DNA of 64,000 bases from Bacteroidales bacterium UBA2861 (GCA_002350615.1 DEFD01000040.1:30717-94716), one strand, 5' to 3'; shown: positions 17,133 to 26,620, counted from the first letter of the stretch. Notes: generated from the sequence alone by a model not told the origin. Translations and numbers: made by a program.

Positions 17133-18139
17133 GGTTCTCCGTAATCGTCCCGGTGTACAACCGTCCGGACGAGGTGGAAGAACTCCTCGCAAGCCTCGTT
17201 GCATGCAGGCATGACGATTTCGAGGTTCTGGTCGTAGAAGACGGCTCCACGAATCCCTGCAAAGATGCTGTTGAAGCATACCGCGACAGGCTCGACATAA
17301 AATATCTCCCCAAGGAGAATACCGGACCCGGGCAGAGCCGCAATTACGGAGCTGCCCGGGCCTCTGGTGATTACCTGCTCATACTGGACTCCGACGTGAC
17401 GGTGCCTCAGGACTGGTTTTCCGCCATCGAAAAAGAACTGTCGGAAGCCCCTTGCGACGCTTTCGGAGGGCCGGACCGCAGCCATCCGTCCTTCAGCCCG
17501 GTCCAGAAGGCCATCAGCTACAGCATGACCTCTTTCTTCACCACCGGCGGCATCAGGGGCGGAAAGAAAAAGCTGGACAAGTTCTTCCCCAGAAGTTTCA
17601 ACATGGGCATACGGAAAAGCGTATTCGATGCGCTCGGAGGTTTTGGCACGATGCGTTTCGGGGAAGATATCGACCTGAGCATCAGGATATTCGAAGCCGG
17701 TTACAGCTGCCGTCTTTTCCCGGAAGCCTGGGTATGGCACAAAAGGCGCACGGATCTCCGCAAGTTTTTCCGGCAGGTGCACAACAGCGGCATCGCCCGC
17801 ATAAATCTGGAAAAACGCCATCCCGGCACCCTTAAGGCAGTGCATCTGCTGCCGGCCGCTTTCACGCTCGCCGTAGCCGTACTGGTCCTGGCGGCCCCGT
17901 TCTGCCTTGGCCTCAGCCTGATTCCCCTGCTGCTGTACGCCATGCTCATCTTCTGCGATTCGGGGCTTCGCCATCTCTCTTCCGGTCCCGCCCAGGCTAT
18001 CGAGGTGGCAGCGCTTTCCGTAGCGGCATCATTTGTGCAGTTGACAGGCTACGGAAGCGGGTTTCTCCGTGCCTGGTGGCGCCAATGCGTGCGCGGCCAG
18101 GGGGAGTTCGAAGCTTTCAGTAAGAATTTCTACAAATAA
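17129..18139 (+). CDS. Family 2 glycosyltransferase with C-terminal membrane segments
   Basis: A predicted membrane-bound GT-A sugar transferase of 336 residues. The N-terminal nucleotide-sugar domain shows FSVIVPVYNRPDEVE, VVEDGSTNPC and the metal-binding LILDSDVT near residue 88; the catalytic-base region is RFGEDIDLSIRI near residue 172. Two hydrophobic stretches at ~residues 240-285 (LAVAVLVLAAPFCLGLSLIPLLL) anchor it. It is translationally coupled to the OmpH-like gene (ATGA overlap). Donor and acceptor cannot be inferred. Confidence 0.88.
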   Translation: MRFSVIVPVYNRPDEVEELLASLVACRHDDFEVLVVEDGSTNPCKDAVEAYRDRLDIKYLPKENTGPGQSRNYGAARASGDYLLILDSDVTVPQDWFSAIEKELSEAPCDAFGGPDRSHPSFSPVQKAISYSMTSFFTTGGIRGGKKKLDKFFPRSFNMGIRKSVFDALGGFGTMRFGEDIDLSIRIFEAGYSCRLFPEAWVWHKRRTDLRKFFRQVHNSGIARINLEKRHPGTLKAVHLLPAAFTLAVAVLVLAAPFCLGLSLIPLLLYAMLIFCDSGLRHLSSGPAQAIEVAALSVAASFVQLTGYGSGFLRAWWRQCVRGQGEFEAFSKNFYK

Positions 18140-18161
18140 TTGCTTACCTTTGCATGACAAT

Positions 18162-19637
18162 ATGAAACGTCTGCTATATATAATACTGTTCGCATGCTTG
18201 CTCGCAGCCAATGCCTCGGCGCAGGAATACATCGTCCCGGAAATCAAGGTTTCGCAGGACAAGGTTCGTGTGAACGGAGAGAGCTACTATGCCCACGTGG
18301 TAACGGAAAAGCAGACATTGTACTCCATATCAAAGGCTTACGGAGTTAAGGTCGATGCCATTTACGAAGCCAACGCCAATCTTCATCTGGATAGCGAAGG
18401 CCTCAAGATCGGCCAGGTGATTCTCATCCCGATGAAGCAGGAAGGCTCGGCAGCGGCGGAGGCGAAAAACGAAGCCAAGGCAGCAGGCATGGATTCAAGG
18501 GCCGTTTTCCCGGGGATGGGAGCCCATCACGAGACTTTGCCGCCTCAGCCCGAAGCTCCTGCGGACAGCAGCAGCGTAGAAGGCTTCGAACTTGACATCC
18601 CCTCCAGCGTGAACCTTGCGCTCATACTCCCCTTCTCCAGCGGGGGCCGCGTCAGGGAGAACTGCCTGGAATTCTACTGCGGGGCGCTTCTCGCGGCCAA
18701 GAATCTCGGAGAGCAGGGCATCTCGCTGAATATCAACGCCATCGACTGCAAGGCTCCGGGCACGAATCTTTCCACCCGAGCCCTTTCGCAGTATGACGTG
18801 CTGATAGGCCCCACCGATACTTTGGATATTAAGAAGATTCTCCGCAATCTTCCACACGACAAATACCTTGTATCCCCTCTCGAACCCAAGTCGGCCGTAT
18901 TTGCAGACCTCTACAGGCTCATCCAGGCCCCGACTCCGGTGAACGTGCAGAATGAGGAAGTGGTGAGCTGGGCCATCAGCGAAATGGCTCCGGGCGACAG
19001 CCTCGTCCTCATCCGCGAGAAAGGCAGGAAGCTTTCTTCCAACACCCTCGCAATAATCAATGCGCTGAATTCTTCCAGGATAAAGTACAGGACCATTTCC
19101 TACGCCCTTCTGGAAGGCCTGGAGATTCAGGATTCATTCATGGCGCACGCAGCCGCCCCCGGGCATACCACCCGCTACATAATAGCTTCCGAGGACGAAT
19201 CCTTCACCAACGACGCCCTGCGCAACATCAACCTCATGCTTTACAAGAAGTACGATGTGGCGCTTTACGCACCGTCCAGACTCTCGAGGTATGCAACCAT
19301 CGAAACAGAGAACCTGCACAACGTGAGTACGCATCTCTGTGCGACATATTTCACTGATTATTCCCGCGAGGATGTGAAGCATTTCATCCTGGCGTACAGG
19401 GCTCTCTTCAACGCCGAGCCAGGCCAGTTCGCAATGCACGGCTATGACGTGGTGAACTATTTCGGCAGCATCTGCTCAGTATATGGACGCCAGTGGGCCA
19501 AGCGCCTGCCGGACTACCCTGCCGGAGGCATCCAGACAGCCTTCCATTTCGGAAAATATAAAGGCAAGGGAAATGTAAACGATGCTATAATCAGGGTGCT
19601 TTATACTCCTGATTTCAAGCTTCAGGCCGTCCGATAA
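18162..19637 (+). CDS. LysM domain protein with periplasmic-binding-like domain
   Basis: A 491-residue exported protein. A signal peptide (ending ANASAQ) is followed by a LysM peptidoglycan-binding domain at ~residues 45-95 (YAHVVTEKQTLYSISKAYGV, GLKIGQVILIP). The remainder (~150-490) resembles the receptor-ligand/periplasmic-binding fold found in Bacteroidota LysM proteins (VNLALILPFSSGG, FCGALLAAKNLG-like start). It probably acts in cell-wall maintenance. TACCTTTG at 18145-18152 is a likely -7 box, only 9 bases from the ATG. Its 3' end overlaps recN on the opposite strand by 23 bases. Confidence 0.85.
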   Translation: MKRLLYIILFACLLAANASAQEYIVPEIKVSQDKVRVNGESYYAHVVTEKQTLYSISKAYGVKVDAIYEANANLHLDSEGLKIGQVILIPMKQEGSAAAEAKNEAKAAGMDSRAVFPGMGAHHETLPPQPEAPADSSSVEGFELDIPSSVNLALILPFSSGGRVRENCLEFYCGALLAAKNLGEQGISLNINAIDCKAPGTNLSTRALSQYDVLIGPTDTLDIKKILRNLPHDKYLVSPLEPKSAVFADLYRLIQAPTPVNVQNEEVVSWAISEMAPGDSLVLIREKGRKLSSNTLAIINALNSSRIKYRTISYALLEGLEIQDSFMAHAAAPGHTTRYIIASEDESFTNDALRNINLMLYKKYDVALYAPSRLSRYATIETENLHNVSTHLCATYFTDYSREDVKHFILAYRALFNAEPGQFAMHGYDVVNYFGSICSVYGRQWAKRLPDYPAGGIQTAFHFGKYKGKGNVNDAIIRVLYTPDFKLQAVR

Positions 19638-21276
19638 GGATACGGGCGTTGGCTGCGGCTTCGGCAGTGATGCTCGAGCCTGAAAGCAGACGGGCAATCT
19701 CCATAACCCTCTCTTCTCCTTCAACCCTGCGGATTCCGGAAACAGCCCGCTTGTCATCCATGCTCTTGCTGACCACGAAATGGGCATTGCCTTTCGCCGC
19801 CACCTGAGGCAGATGGGTTATTGCAATTACCTGCATATTCTCACCCATACGGCATATCATGGTACCCATCTTGTCTGCGGCGCTGCCGGACACTCCCGTG
19901 TCGATTTCGTCGAATATCATGGTGGGCATGCCGGTGAAGCGTGCAAGCAAAGCCTTGAGACTCAGCATGATTCTGGACACTTCCCCGCCCGATGCTGCCT
20001 TGGCGAGATCCGCCGGAGCGGCACCGCTCGCGGAGAATGTGAAACTGACGGCATCGCTTCCGTCCGGACCGGGTGCGGAAGCATCGATTCTGACCCCGAA
20101 TGCAGCCCTGTCGAGTTCGAGGAAACAAAGTGAGGCCAGGATTTCCTGCTCGAAAGCGGGAGCCGCCTTTACCCGGGCCTCGTGAATGCGGGCGCAAATG
20201 GCGGAATGTTCCGACTGTGCCGCAGCCCTTTGCTTTTCCAGGGATGCGATGCGTTCGTCAACGGAAGAATTGTCTTCGATGGATTTCGAGAAGGCTTCAC
20301 GCCTGTCGATCAGTTCGCCGACATCCGCGCAGTGATACTTTTGCAGAAGGCTGTAAATCAGGGAAATCCTTTCATTTACGAAATCCAGTCTGTCTTGGGA
20401 AAGCGAGACTTTGGAATCCAGCTCCGCTATGCTTTCCCGGATATCGGAAAGCTCAATGCGCGCCGAATGAAGCCTTTCGGACAATTCGGCTGTCCCGGGC
20501 ACATAAGAGGATATCTTGTCCAGCTGACGCCCGGCCTCCTTGAGTGCGGAATCAATGCTGGAAGCCTCGGATGGCTCAAAGGCCGCTCCCGCCAGGGCGA
20601 AGGCTTCCTTTATGGACTCGGCGTTTTCCAGCTGCTTCTGTTCGGATTCAAGTTCTTCCAACTCCCCTTCCTGCAGGCCTGCTCTGGAAAGCTGCTCATA
20701 TTGGGCTGCATTGTAATCAGCTTCCTCCCTGAGGGAATCCCTTCTGAGACGGAGTTTTTCCAGTTCAGAATCAAGCCCTCCGAGCCTGCGCCATGCCTCG
20801 CGGCATGCCTGCACATCTGCGGAAGCTCCGGCGAAATAATCCAGCACCGAAAGCTGGAACGCCCGGTCCCTCAGAAGCCTGGTCTGGTCCTGGGAATGGA
20901 TATCCACAAGCTTGGACGACAGCTCCGAAAGCAGAGCCGCCTGCACAGGGCAGTCGTTGACAAAAGAACGGGAACGGCCGCTCGAACTGAGTACGCGCCT
21001 TATGGTAAGGCCGTCAGGATCCCATTCCGCTCCGGCTTCATCCAGCAGGTCACGGATACCGTCAGGGTTGTCGAATTCTCCTTCGACTACGCATCCGGAC
21101 GCCCCCTCCGAGATATGGGAAGCATCGGCCTTCGCTCCGAGAAGCAGGCCGAGGGCTCCGAGCAGGATACTTTTTCCCGCACCAGTCTGCCCCGTTATAA
21201 TGCTCAGACCCTCCGGAAATTCTATATCCAGAGAGTCTATAAGCACGTAATTTTCTATGTGAAGCTTGCGGAGCAC
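19615..21276 (-). CDS. recN: DNA repair protein RecN
   Basis: An SMC-like ATPase acting in double-strand break repair, 553 residues. The Walker A motif is GQTGAGKS near residue 30, the ABC signature is ASGGEVSRIMLSLK, and Walker B is MIFDEIDTGVSG; between them lies a long coiled coil. The start is GTG 21276 (gtg ctc cgc), which places LRKLHIENYVLIDSLDIEF at the N-terminus as expected. The gene lies 13 bases after the omega-subunit stop and is convergent with the LysM gene. Confidence 0.97.
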   Translation of the reverse strand: MLRKLHIENYVLIDSLDIEFPEGLSIITGQTGAGKSILLGALGLLLGAKADASHISEGASGCVVEGEFDNPDGIRDLLDEAGAEWDPDGLTIRRVLSSSGRSRSFVNDCPVQAALLSELSSKLVDIHSQDQTRLLRDRAFQLSVLDYFAGASADVQACREAWRRLGGLDSELEKLRLRRDSLREEADYNAAQYEQLSRAGLQEGELEELESEQKQLENAESIKEAFALAGAAFEPSEASSIDSALKEAGRQLDKISSYVPGTAELSERLHSARIELSDIRESIAELDSKVSLSQDRLDFVNERISLIYSLLQKYHCADVGELIDRREAFSKSIEDNSSVDERIASLEKQRAAAQSEHSAICARIHEARVKAAPAFEQEILASLCFLELDRAAFGVRIDASAPGPDGSDAVSFTFSASGAAPADLAKAASGGEVSRIMLSLKALLARFTGMPTMIFDEIDTGVSGSAADKMGTMICRMGENMQVIAITHLPQVAAKGNAHFVVSKSMDDKRAVSGIRRVEGEERVMEIARLLSGSSITAEAAANARILIGRPEA

Positions 21277-21289
21277 GGCTGCGGAAGAC

Positions 21290-21613
21290 TTACTTTACGA
21301 TGTCTTCGCTGTTAGCCTTCTTGTAATAGAGTTCTCCTGCTTCGAATTCCGCAATAGCCACCAGGTCCGGTTTGGGCTGGCGCTCGTAGTATTTGGAGAT
21401 TTCAATCTGCTCTTTGTTTTCGAAAACTTCGTCTTTGGTATCGCGTTCGGAACGGAAGTCTTCGAGCTTCTTGCTGAGTTCCTTTTTCTCTTCGAGAGCA
21501 ATCTGGTTGGCCCTCTTGGACAGTATCACTACTGTCTCATAAATGTTGCCCGTAGGCTCGGAGAGATACTTGACATCCCTCGTAATAGTGTTTGTAGGTA
21601 TTTTCTTTTCCAT
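21290..21613 (-). CDS. rpoZ: RNA polymerase omega subunit (Bacteroidota type)
   Basis: 107 residues matching the Bacteroidota omega/Rpb6-like subunit: NTITRDVKYLSEPTGNIYE, then ILSKRANQIALEEKKEL and a charged C-terminus. It assists assembly of RNA polymerase. It lies between bamD (33 bases upstream) and recN, in the common bamD-rpoZ-recN order of this phylum. The family is divergent from proteobacterial RpoZ, so the assignment rests on the phylum-specific pattern. Confidence 0.85.
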   Translation of the reverse strand: MEKKIPTNTITRDVKYLSEPTGNIYETVVILSKRANQIALEEKKELSKKLEDFRSERDTKDEVFENKEQIEISKYYERQPKPDLVAIAEFEAGELYYKKANSEDIVK

Positions 21614-21646
21614 ATTAATAATACGGTGGCTGAAAAGCCGGAAGTT

Positions 21647-22435
21647 TCAAATTTTTTGTTTCGCTTTTTTGTAGAGGCGTTCGAGCTCCTTGCAATGATG
21701 GGATTCGGGGAATTCGCCGATGAAGTTGAAGTAGTCGTCAACAAAGAGCATATAGCGTTCCTTCTGCTTGGATTCGATGCTCAGTTCCGCATATTTGAAC
21801 GAGGACATCGCGGTGTAATAGAGTATGTCCTCGCGGTACTTGTTGTCTGAATCATCCTTGAGAACGTTCCTGAGCGCCACCCTCGCGGCCTTGTAATCCT
21901 CCATCTTGTAGTAGATGTAAGCATTCTGGTAGGCCTTGGTGTCCAGCCTGTCTCCGAGATCCACGAGCATGCGTTTGCAAACCTCGTTGTGGATGCTCTC
22001 CGGATAGTCCATGCGGAACTCATTGATGGCCACTATCGTGGCATAGGTCGGAGACTGGTCCAGTTCATAGCGGTAGGTGGCCCTGTAAAGGCAGTCTATG
22101 CGCAGGAAGCGCGCTTCCTCGGTGAAGGGACTGCGGGGGAACTTTTCCACAAAGTTCTTGAAATTCGTTTCCGCAGTGTAATAATCCTTGTAGCGGTAGT
22201 TGCTCATTCCCCAGTAATACTGCACGGTATCATCCCTCGAGGTTCCTCCCGAAATAACGGAAAGGGATTCGAAAAGATCCGCCGCCTTCTTGTATTTGCC
22301 GGCGTTGAAGAACTCGAAAGCAGCCTTGTATTTGGCATCGGCATCGCCGCTCTCAAGCAGTTTCTCGTACTGGGACTTGCACCCGGCCGCTCCGGCAAGG
22401 AGCAGCGCGGCAAGGATTATTCTCGTCAGTTTCAT
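21647..22435 (-). CDS. bamD: Outer-membrane assembly lipoprotein BamD
   Basis: A TPR lipoprotein of the BAM complex that inserts beta-barrels into the outer membrane, 262 residues. The lipobox LAGAAGC places Cys at ~19. TPR-like repeats follow: FEFFNAGKYKKAADLFESL, YYWGMSNYRYKDYYTAETNF and KNFVEKFPRSPFTEEARF. The order bamD-rpoZ-recN supports it. The divergence from E. coli BamD is normal for this phylum. Confidence 0.92.
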   Translation of the reverse strand: MKLTRIILAALLLAGAAGCKSQYEKLLESGDADAKYKAAFEFFNAGKYKKAADLFESLSVISGGTSRDDTVQYYWGMSNYRYKDYYTAETNFKNFVEKFPRSPFTEEARFLRIDCLYRATYRYELDQSPTYATIVAINEFRMDYPESIHNEVCKRMLVDLGDRLDTKAYQNAYIYYKMEDYKAARVALRNVLKDDSDNKYREDILYYTAMSSFKYAELSIESKQKERYMLFVDDYFNFIGEFPESHHCKELERLYKKAKQKI

Positions 22436-22461
22436 TCTCTGTTTTCTTATAAAAGATATCC

Positions 22462-23388
22462 TCAGGCTTCCTCCTTGAGGAATTTCTCAGCATCTATGGC
22501 AGCCCGGCATCCGGACGCCGCCGCGGTAATGGCCTGGCGGTAGCGCGGATCCTGCACGTCGCCGGCGGCAAAAACTCCCTTCACATTGGTGTGAGAGCTG
22601 TTTCCGGGGGTCAGGATATATCCGTTCTCATCCACGTTCACCCATTCCCTGAAAAGGTCGGAATTGGGATGATGCCCTATCGCAAGGAAAAAGCCGTCAA
22701 CCGCTATATCAAAAACCTCGCCATCATTTCTGCGAAGGCGCACGCCCGTCACTCCGGAAGCGTCGCCGAGCACCTCCTGGGTATTGCAGTTCCAGAGGAC
22801 CTCGATCTTGGGATTCTCCAGAACGCGCTTCTGCATGGCCTGTGAAGCCCGGAAGACGTCCCTGCGGACGATCATGTAAACCTTTGACGCGAGCCCGGAG
22901 AGGTAGGTGGCTTCCTCGCAGGCGGTGTCTCCCCCGCCCACCACGGCAACGACCTTCTTGCGGTAGAAGAAGCCGTCGCATGTCGCGCAGGCGCTCACAC
23001 CCATCCCGCGGAACTTGTGTTCGGAAGGCAGGCCGAGATATTTTGCGGTGGCTCCCGTCGCGATTATGAGGGCCTCGCCCGTGATTTCGCCGCCGTCTTC
23101 AAGGCTGAGGACGAACGGTCTCTTGGAGAGATCCGCTCCGCGTACTATGCCGCGACGGATGTCGGCTCCCATTGCAAGAGCCTGCTGCCTCATGGCGCCG
23201 GTGAGCGAAATGGGGTCCACTGGTTCAGCGAAACCGGGATAGTTTTCAATGAGGGTGGTAGTCGTGAGCTGACCGCCCGGTTCCGGACCTTCATAAAGCA
23301 CCGGTGACAGCCCGGCACGCGAAGCATAAATCGCCGCTGTATATCCGGCGGGACCTCCGCCGACAATAAGACATTTCACAGTTTCCAT
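22462..23388 (-). CDS. trxB: Thioredoxin-disulfide reductase
   Basis: A cytoplasmic FAD enzyme reducing thioredoxin with NADPH, 308 residues. FAD-binding GGGPAGYTAAIYASRAGL lies at the N-terminus; the redox pair is in SACATCDGFF; the NADPH-binding motif is VVGGGDTACEEATYL; the C-terminal FAD motif is GVFAAGDVQDPRYRQA. A TAACTTTG box at 23404-23397 lies 8 bases upstream of the ATG. It is divergent from upp. Confidence 0.97.
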   Translation of the reverse strand: METVKCLIVGGGPAGYTAAIYASRAGLSPVLYEGPEPGGQLTTTTLIENYPGFAEPVDPISLTGAMRQQALAMGADIRRGIVRGADLSKRPFVLSLEDGGEITGEALIIATGATAKYLGLPSEHKFRGMGVSACATCDGFFYRKKVVAVVGGGDTACEEATYLSGLASKVYMIVRRDVFRASQAMQKRVLENPKIEVLWNCNTQEVLGDASGVTGVRLRRNDGEVFDIAVDGFFLAIGHHPNSDLFREWVNVDENGYILTPGNSSHTNVKGVFAAGDVQDPRYRQAITAAASGCRAAIDAEKFLKEEA

Positions 23389-23453
23389 ACAAATGGCAAA
23401 GTTATAAAATTTATCGCTATATTTGCTTACTGCAGAATTCTAAAGACAAAACA
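23389..23453. promoter_or_regulatory. Divergent promoter region trxB/upp
   Basis: A -7 box TAACTTTG (minus, 23404-23397) faces trxB and TATATTTG (plus, 23418-23425) faces upp. The trxB box is only 8 bases from its ATG; the upp leader would be about 22 bases. Confidence 0.55.
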
Positions 23454-24107
23454 ATGGAAATCATCAATCTCGGCCACAACAATTCCGTGCTCAACAACTA
23501 TATGGCACAGATCAGGGACAAGAAAATCCAGAAGGACAGCATGCGCTTCCGCACCAACATGCGCAGGATCGGAGCCTTGTTCGCCTACGAAATCAGCAAG
23601 ACTTTTTCGTACAGCGAGAAGCAGGTCCAGACACCCCTGGGCATAGCTGCCGTCCCCACCTGCGACGACAAACTTGTGCTTGCCACCATTCTCAGGGCCG
23701 GGCTTCCCATCCATGAGGGGATGCTTTCCGTTTTCGACAACGCCGAAAGCGCATTCATAACCACCTACCGTAAATACGGAGCCGGAAAGGACTTTACGGT
23801 GAACACCGAGTACTGCAACACTCCCTCGCTCGAAGGCAAGATCCTTCTCATCTGCGACCCTATGATCGCGACGGGACTGTCGATGATAGAGGCCTACCAC
23901 AGCCTCACCGCCCAGGGAGGAGAACCTATCCACACCCATTTCGTCTGCCCGATAGTCAGCGCGGATTCCGTGGATGAGCTGAAGAAGTCGGTGCCTGCCA
24001 ACTGTTCGCTTTGGATGGCGGCGGTCGATGAAGAGCTCACCGGACGCGCTTTCGTGGTTCCTGGACTCGGCGATGCCGGCGACCTCGCCTACGGAGCAAA
24101 ACTTTAG
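23454..24107 (+). CDS. upp: Uracil phosphoribosyltransferase
   Basis: Salvages uracil with PRPP to UMP in the cytoplasm, 217 residues. Motifs: VPTCDDKLVLATILRAGLP (uracil/PRPP region), and the PRPP-binding loop LLICDPMIATGLSMIEAY; the C-terminal VVPGLGDAGDLAYGAK binds the base. It is convergent with rpoN (19 bases between stops). Confidence 0.96.
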   Translation: MEIINLGHNNSVLNNYMAQIRDKKIQKDSMRFRTNMRRIGALFAYEISKTFSYSEKQVQTPLGIAAVPTCDDKLVLATILRAGLPIHEGMLSVFDNAESAFITTYRKYGAGKDFTVNTEYCNTPSLEGKILLICDPMIATGLSMIEAYHSLTAQGGEPIHTHFVCPIVSADSVDELKKSVPANCSLWMAAVDEELTGRAFVVPGLGDAGDLAYGAKL

Positions 24108-24126
24108 ACAGCCCCCTTTCTTTTTT

Positions 24127-25539
24127 TTAGATTTCCTTGCGCCAGCTGGCGTGAGGAATGCCCAACTGGCTGCGGTATTTGGCGATGGTGCGCCTGGCAA
24201 CCTTGTAACCGCGTTTTGTCATCTGCTCCACAAGCTGCTCGTCGGTAAGGGGCTTGCGCTTGTCTTCCGCATCGACGCATTCCTGAAGGGCCTTTTTCAG
24301 TTCCCTCGTGGATACCTCGTCGCCGTCGCTGTTTTCCATACCCTCGGAGAAGAAATATTTGAGGGGGAAAATCCCGAAATGTGTCTCAATGTATTTGCTG
24401 TTCACCACTCGGGATATGGTGCTTATATCGAATCCGGTAACTTCCGCGATATCCTTCAGGACCATGGGCCTCAGATTGCTTTCGTCCCCGTCCAGGAAAT
24501 AGTCGTGCTGATAATCCAGGATGGCCTGCATCGTCTTCTGCAGGGTATTCTGACGCTGCTTGAGAGCCTCTACGAACCATTTCGCGGAGTCCAGCTTCTG
24601 TTTTACGAAAGTCACCGCCTCCTTCTGTTCGCGGGAGCTGCCGTTTTTGGCTTCCATCAGCATTTCGGCGTATTTCCGGTTCACCCGGAGTTCCGGAATG
24701 TTGAAACGCGGCATGGTGAAGGAAAGCGTTCCGTCTTGTTCGGACAGGACGAAGTCCGGGACCACCTGCTGGGCCTGGTCGTTATAGCTGTCGTCTATCT
24801 GGCCACCCGGAGCCGGATTCAGTTTTGTGATGCAGGCCATGGCACGCTTGAGCGACTGCTCGTCAAGGCCAAGACGCGACATCACTTTCTGGAAATGCCT
24901 GTTGGAGAACTCCTGGAACTGCTCTTCAAGGATGCGCCTGGCGTTCTTCACATCTTCCGTGGGTTGCTTGGCATCAAGCTGGAGCAAAAGGCATTCGCGG
25001 AGATTCCTCGCTCCTACGCCCGCCGGTTCGAACTCCTGTATCACCTTGAGAACAGCCTCCATCTCCTCTTCGCTCACATTGACCCCCATCCTGAAGGCCA
25101 TGTCGTCCACCAGGGATGAAATGTCCCTGCGAAGGTAGCCGTCGGAATCAAGGCTCCCGATGAGGAAGCGCCCTATCATCTGCGCGCGCTCATCCAGATT
25201 GCGGAAGCCAAGCTGGTCTTCCAGGCTCTGGGAGAAGCTTTCCTTGACGGAGAAGGTGTTGTATTCGGGACGGGGATCCTTGCCCCAGTTGTTCACGCGG
25301 GTCTTATACGCCGGCACGTAATCGTCTTCCTGAATCTCGTCGAGAGATACGTCACGGACCTCGTCGTCGCTGCGTTCCTTGTCAGGATCCGGGGTGTCGT
25401 CAAGCACGGGATTCTCTTCCAACTCGTTGCGCACACGCTGTTCGAGTTCCTGCACGGGAAGCTCCATGAGCTTTATCGTGAGGATCTGCAGCGGAGACAG
25501 GCGCTGCTGCTGTTTGAGTGTGAGTTCCTGCCTTGGCAT
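24127..25539 (-). CDS. rpoN: RNA polymerase sigma-54 factor
   Basis: The alternative sigma factor for -24/-12 promoters, 470 residues. The N-terminal activator-interacting region is QQQRLSPLQILTIKLMELP, followed by an acidic region, the core-binding domain and the C-terminal RpoN box ARRTIAKYRSQLGIP that reads the -24 element. ATG 25539 is chosen over the GTG two codons upstream at 25545, which overlaps the previous stop. I saw no bacterial enhancer-binding protein in the window. Confidence 0.97.
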   Translation of the reverse strand: MPRQELTLKQQQRLSPLQILTIKLMELPVQELEQRVRNELEENPVLDDTPDPDKERSDDEVRDVSLDEIQEDDYVPAYKTRVNNWGKDPRPEYNTFSVKESFSQSLEDQLGFRNLDERAQMIGRFLIGSLDSDGYLRRDISSLVDDMAFRMGVNVSEEEMEAVLKVIQEFEPAGVGARNLRECLLLQLDAKQPTEDVKNARRILEEQFQEFSNRHFQKVMSRLGLDEQSLKRAMACITKLNPAPGGQIDDSYNDQAQQVVPDFVLSEQDGTLSFTMPRFNIPELRVNRKYAEMLMEAKNGSSREQKEAVTFVKQKLDSAKWFVEALKQRQNTLQKTMQAILDYQHDYFLDGDESNLRPMVLKDIAEVTGFDISTISRVVNSKYIETHFGIFPLKYFFSEGMENSDGDEVSTRELKKALQECVDAEDKRKPLTDEQLVEQMTKRGYKVARRTIAKYRSQLGIPHASWRKEI

Positions 25540-25544
25540 CGACA

Positions 25545-26105
25545 CTACCTTTTAACCGGCCTGAGCACACGTACGGTATCCATCCTGAAAGAAGCCGTGT
25601 TCTGCATGGACGGATATTTGAAACGCTCCCGCACTATGAAAGCGGTGGGGAAATCCTTCCGGATCTCCGACAGGGCCTCCAGCGCCTCGCTCTTGTTGCG
25701 GTAGTCTCCTACGGTGACCTTGAAATAGGGGCTGGTGAAACTGCGGTAGGCGGCAACCTCCGGATATTTCATCTTGAAACGGTACAGAGCTGCTTCACTG
25801 CCGGAACGTGCGGACTGGGAATTGTCGAAAAAGATACGTATCCGGAATCCGTTCTGCATCTTACCCTCGTTGGTGCGGGCCTTTTCGAGAACTGAGGCCT
25901 TTATGGCTCCGGACTGCACCACTGTAACGTTCTCCGGCATAACGGAAAAGATATCCCGGCCTTTCAGGAGGGAATCCACCGGAGGGACAGGCGTGAATAT
26001 TATGGAATCCGTGTATTCATAGCCTGCTGGAGGCACCTGGTGCTGTGCCATGGCGGTAAAACCCGCGATGGCCAGGACTGCATATGTCAGGATAAACTTT
26101 TTCAT
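25545..26105 (-). CDS. SPOR-domain exported protein
   Basis: A 186-residue protein with signal peptide (ending FTAMAQ). Residues ~95-170 fit a SPOR-like peptidoglycan-binding fold (GFRIRIFFDNSQSARSGSEA, then SPYFKVTVGDYRNKSEALEA). It probably binds denuded glycan strands in the cell wall. It overlaps the LEA-like lipoprotein gene by 4 bases and abuts rpoN, forming a three-gene unit on the minus strand. Confidence 0.8.
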   Translation of the reverse strand: MKKFILTYAVLAIAGFTAMAQHQVPPAGYEYTDSIIFTPVPPVDSLLKGRDIFSVMPENVTVVQSGAIKASVLEKARTNEGKMQNGFRIRIFFDNSQSARSGSEAALYRFKMKYPEVAAYRSFTSPYFKVTVGDYRNKSEALEALSEIRKDFPTAFIVRERFKYPSMQNTASFRMDTVRVLRPVKR

Positions 26106-26572
26106 AACTTTTCGATAAACTTTTTCAGCGGCACGTTCTTGTATTCAATATCTTTGCCAAGATTGCCGGCCACCGTGGCCCGTCCGCTGATATCCACCCG
26201 GTATTCGTCGGGGTTGAACTTCGATGCCAGGGCCACGACCTGGATAAGGGAGAAGCTCTTGCTTATCTGCCCGCTGACGGGCACTTTGTAAACCTTGTTG
26301 CATTTTCCGTCCACCGCGATGTTCTCCGCATTTATATAGAGGAGGTCGAGGCTGTCGCGCCTGATGGTCGCGCGGATACTCTTGATATTGAAGTCGGGCG
26401 CCGGGTTGTCGATGCCCACCTTGGCCACCGCGTTGAAGCCCTTCAGCCCGGACGGCAGGAAAGACTCTATCTCGCAGGAACTGATTTTCACCTTGCGGTA
26501 TTTGCTCACGCAGGAACTGAAGCAGAGAAGCCCCAGGAGCGCGATCAAGAGTATTTTGAGGGTCCTTTTCAT
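26102..26572 (-). CDS. LEA14-like lipoprotein
   Basis: A 156-residue predicted lipoprotein (LLCFSSCVSKYR). The body resembles an LEA_2/WHy beta-sandwich (FNAVAKVGIDNPAPDFNIKS, LLYINAENIAVDGKCNKVY). The function is unknown; such proteins are often small outer-membrane or periplasmic lipoproteins. ATG 26572 gives the signal peptide; the upstream open frame runs antisense to miaB and is rejected. A TATATTTG box lies upstream, pointing to the minus strand. Confidence 0.7.
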   Translation of the reverse strand: MKRTLKILLIALLGLLCFSSCVSKYRKVKISSCEIESFLPSGLKGFNAVAKVGIDNPAPDFNIKSIRATIRRDSLDLLYINAENIAVDGKCNKVYKVPVSGQISKSFSLIQVVALASKFNPDEYRVDISGRATVAGNLGKDIEYKNVPLKKFIEKL

Positions 26573-26620
26573 ATCGTATTGCAACTTACAAATATACGAA
26601 GAAATTGCTAAATTTGCAGC
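26573..26620. promoter_or_regulatory. Divergent promoter region LEA-like gene/miaB
   Basis: TAAATTTG at 26609-26616 (plus) ends 4 bases before the miaB ATG. A TATATTTG box on the minus strand within the same 48 bases serves the lipoprotein gene. The plus-strand arrangement implies a leaderless miaB transcript if this box is used. Confidence 0.55.

Noticed and set aside
20182..21315. 377-codon open frame opposite recN
   Set aside because: It follows the codon positions of recN and shows no known motif.
24028..25119. 363-codon open frame opposite rpoN
   Set aside because: It overlaps real upp and rpoN, has no start signal and no recognisable motif.
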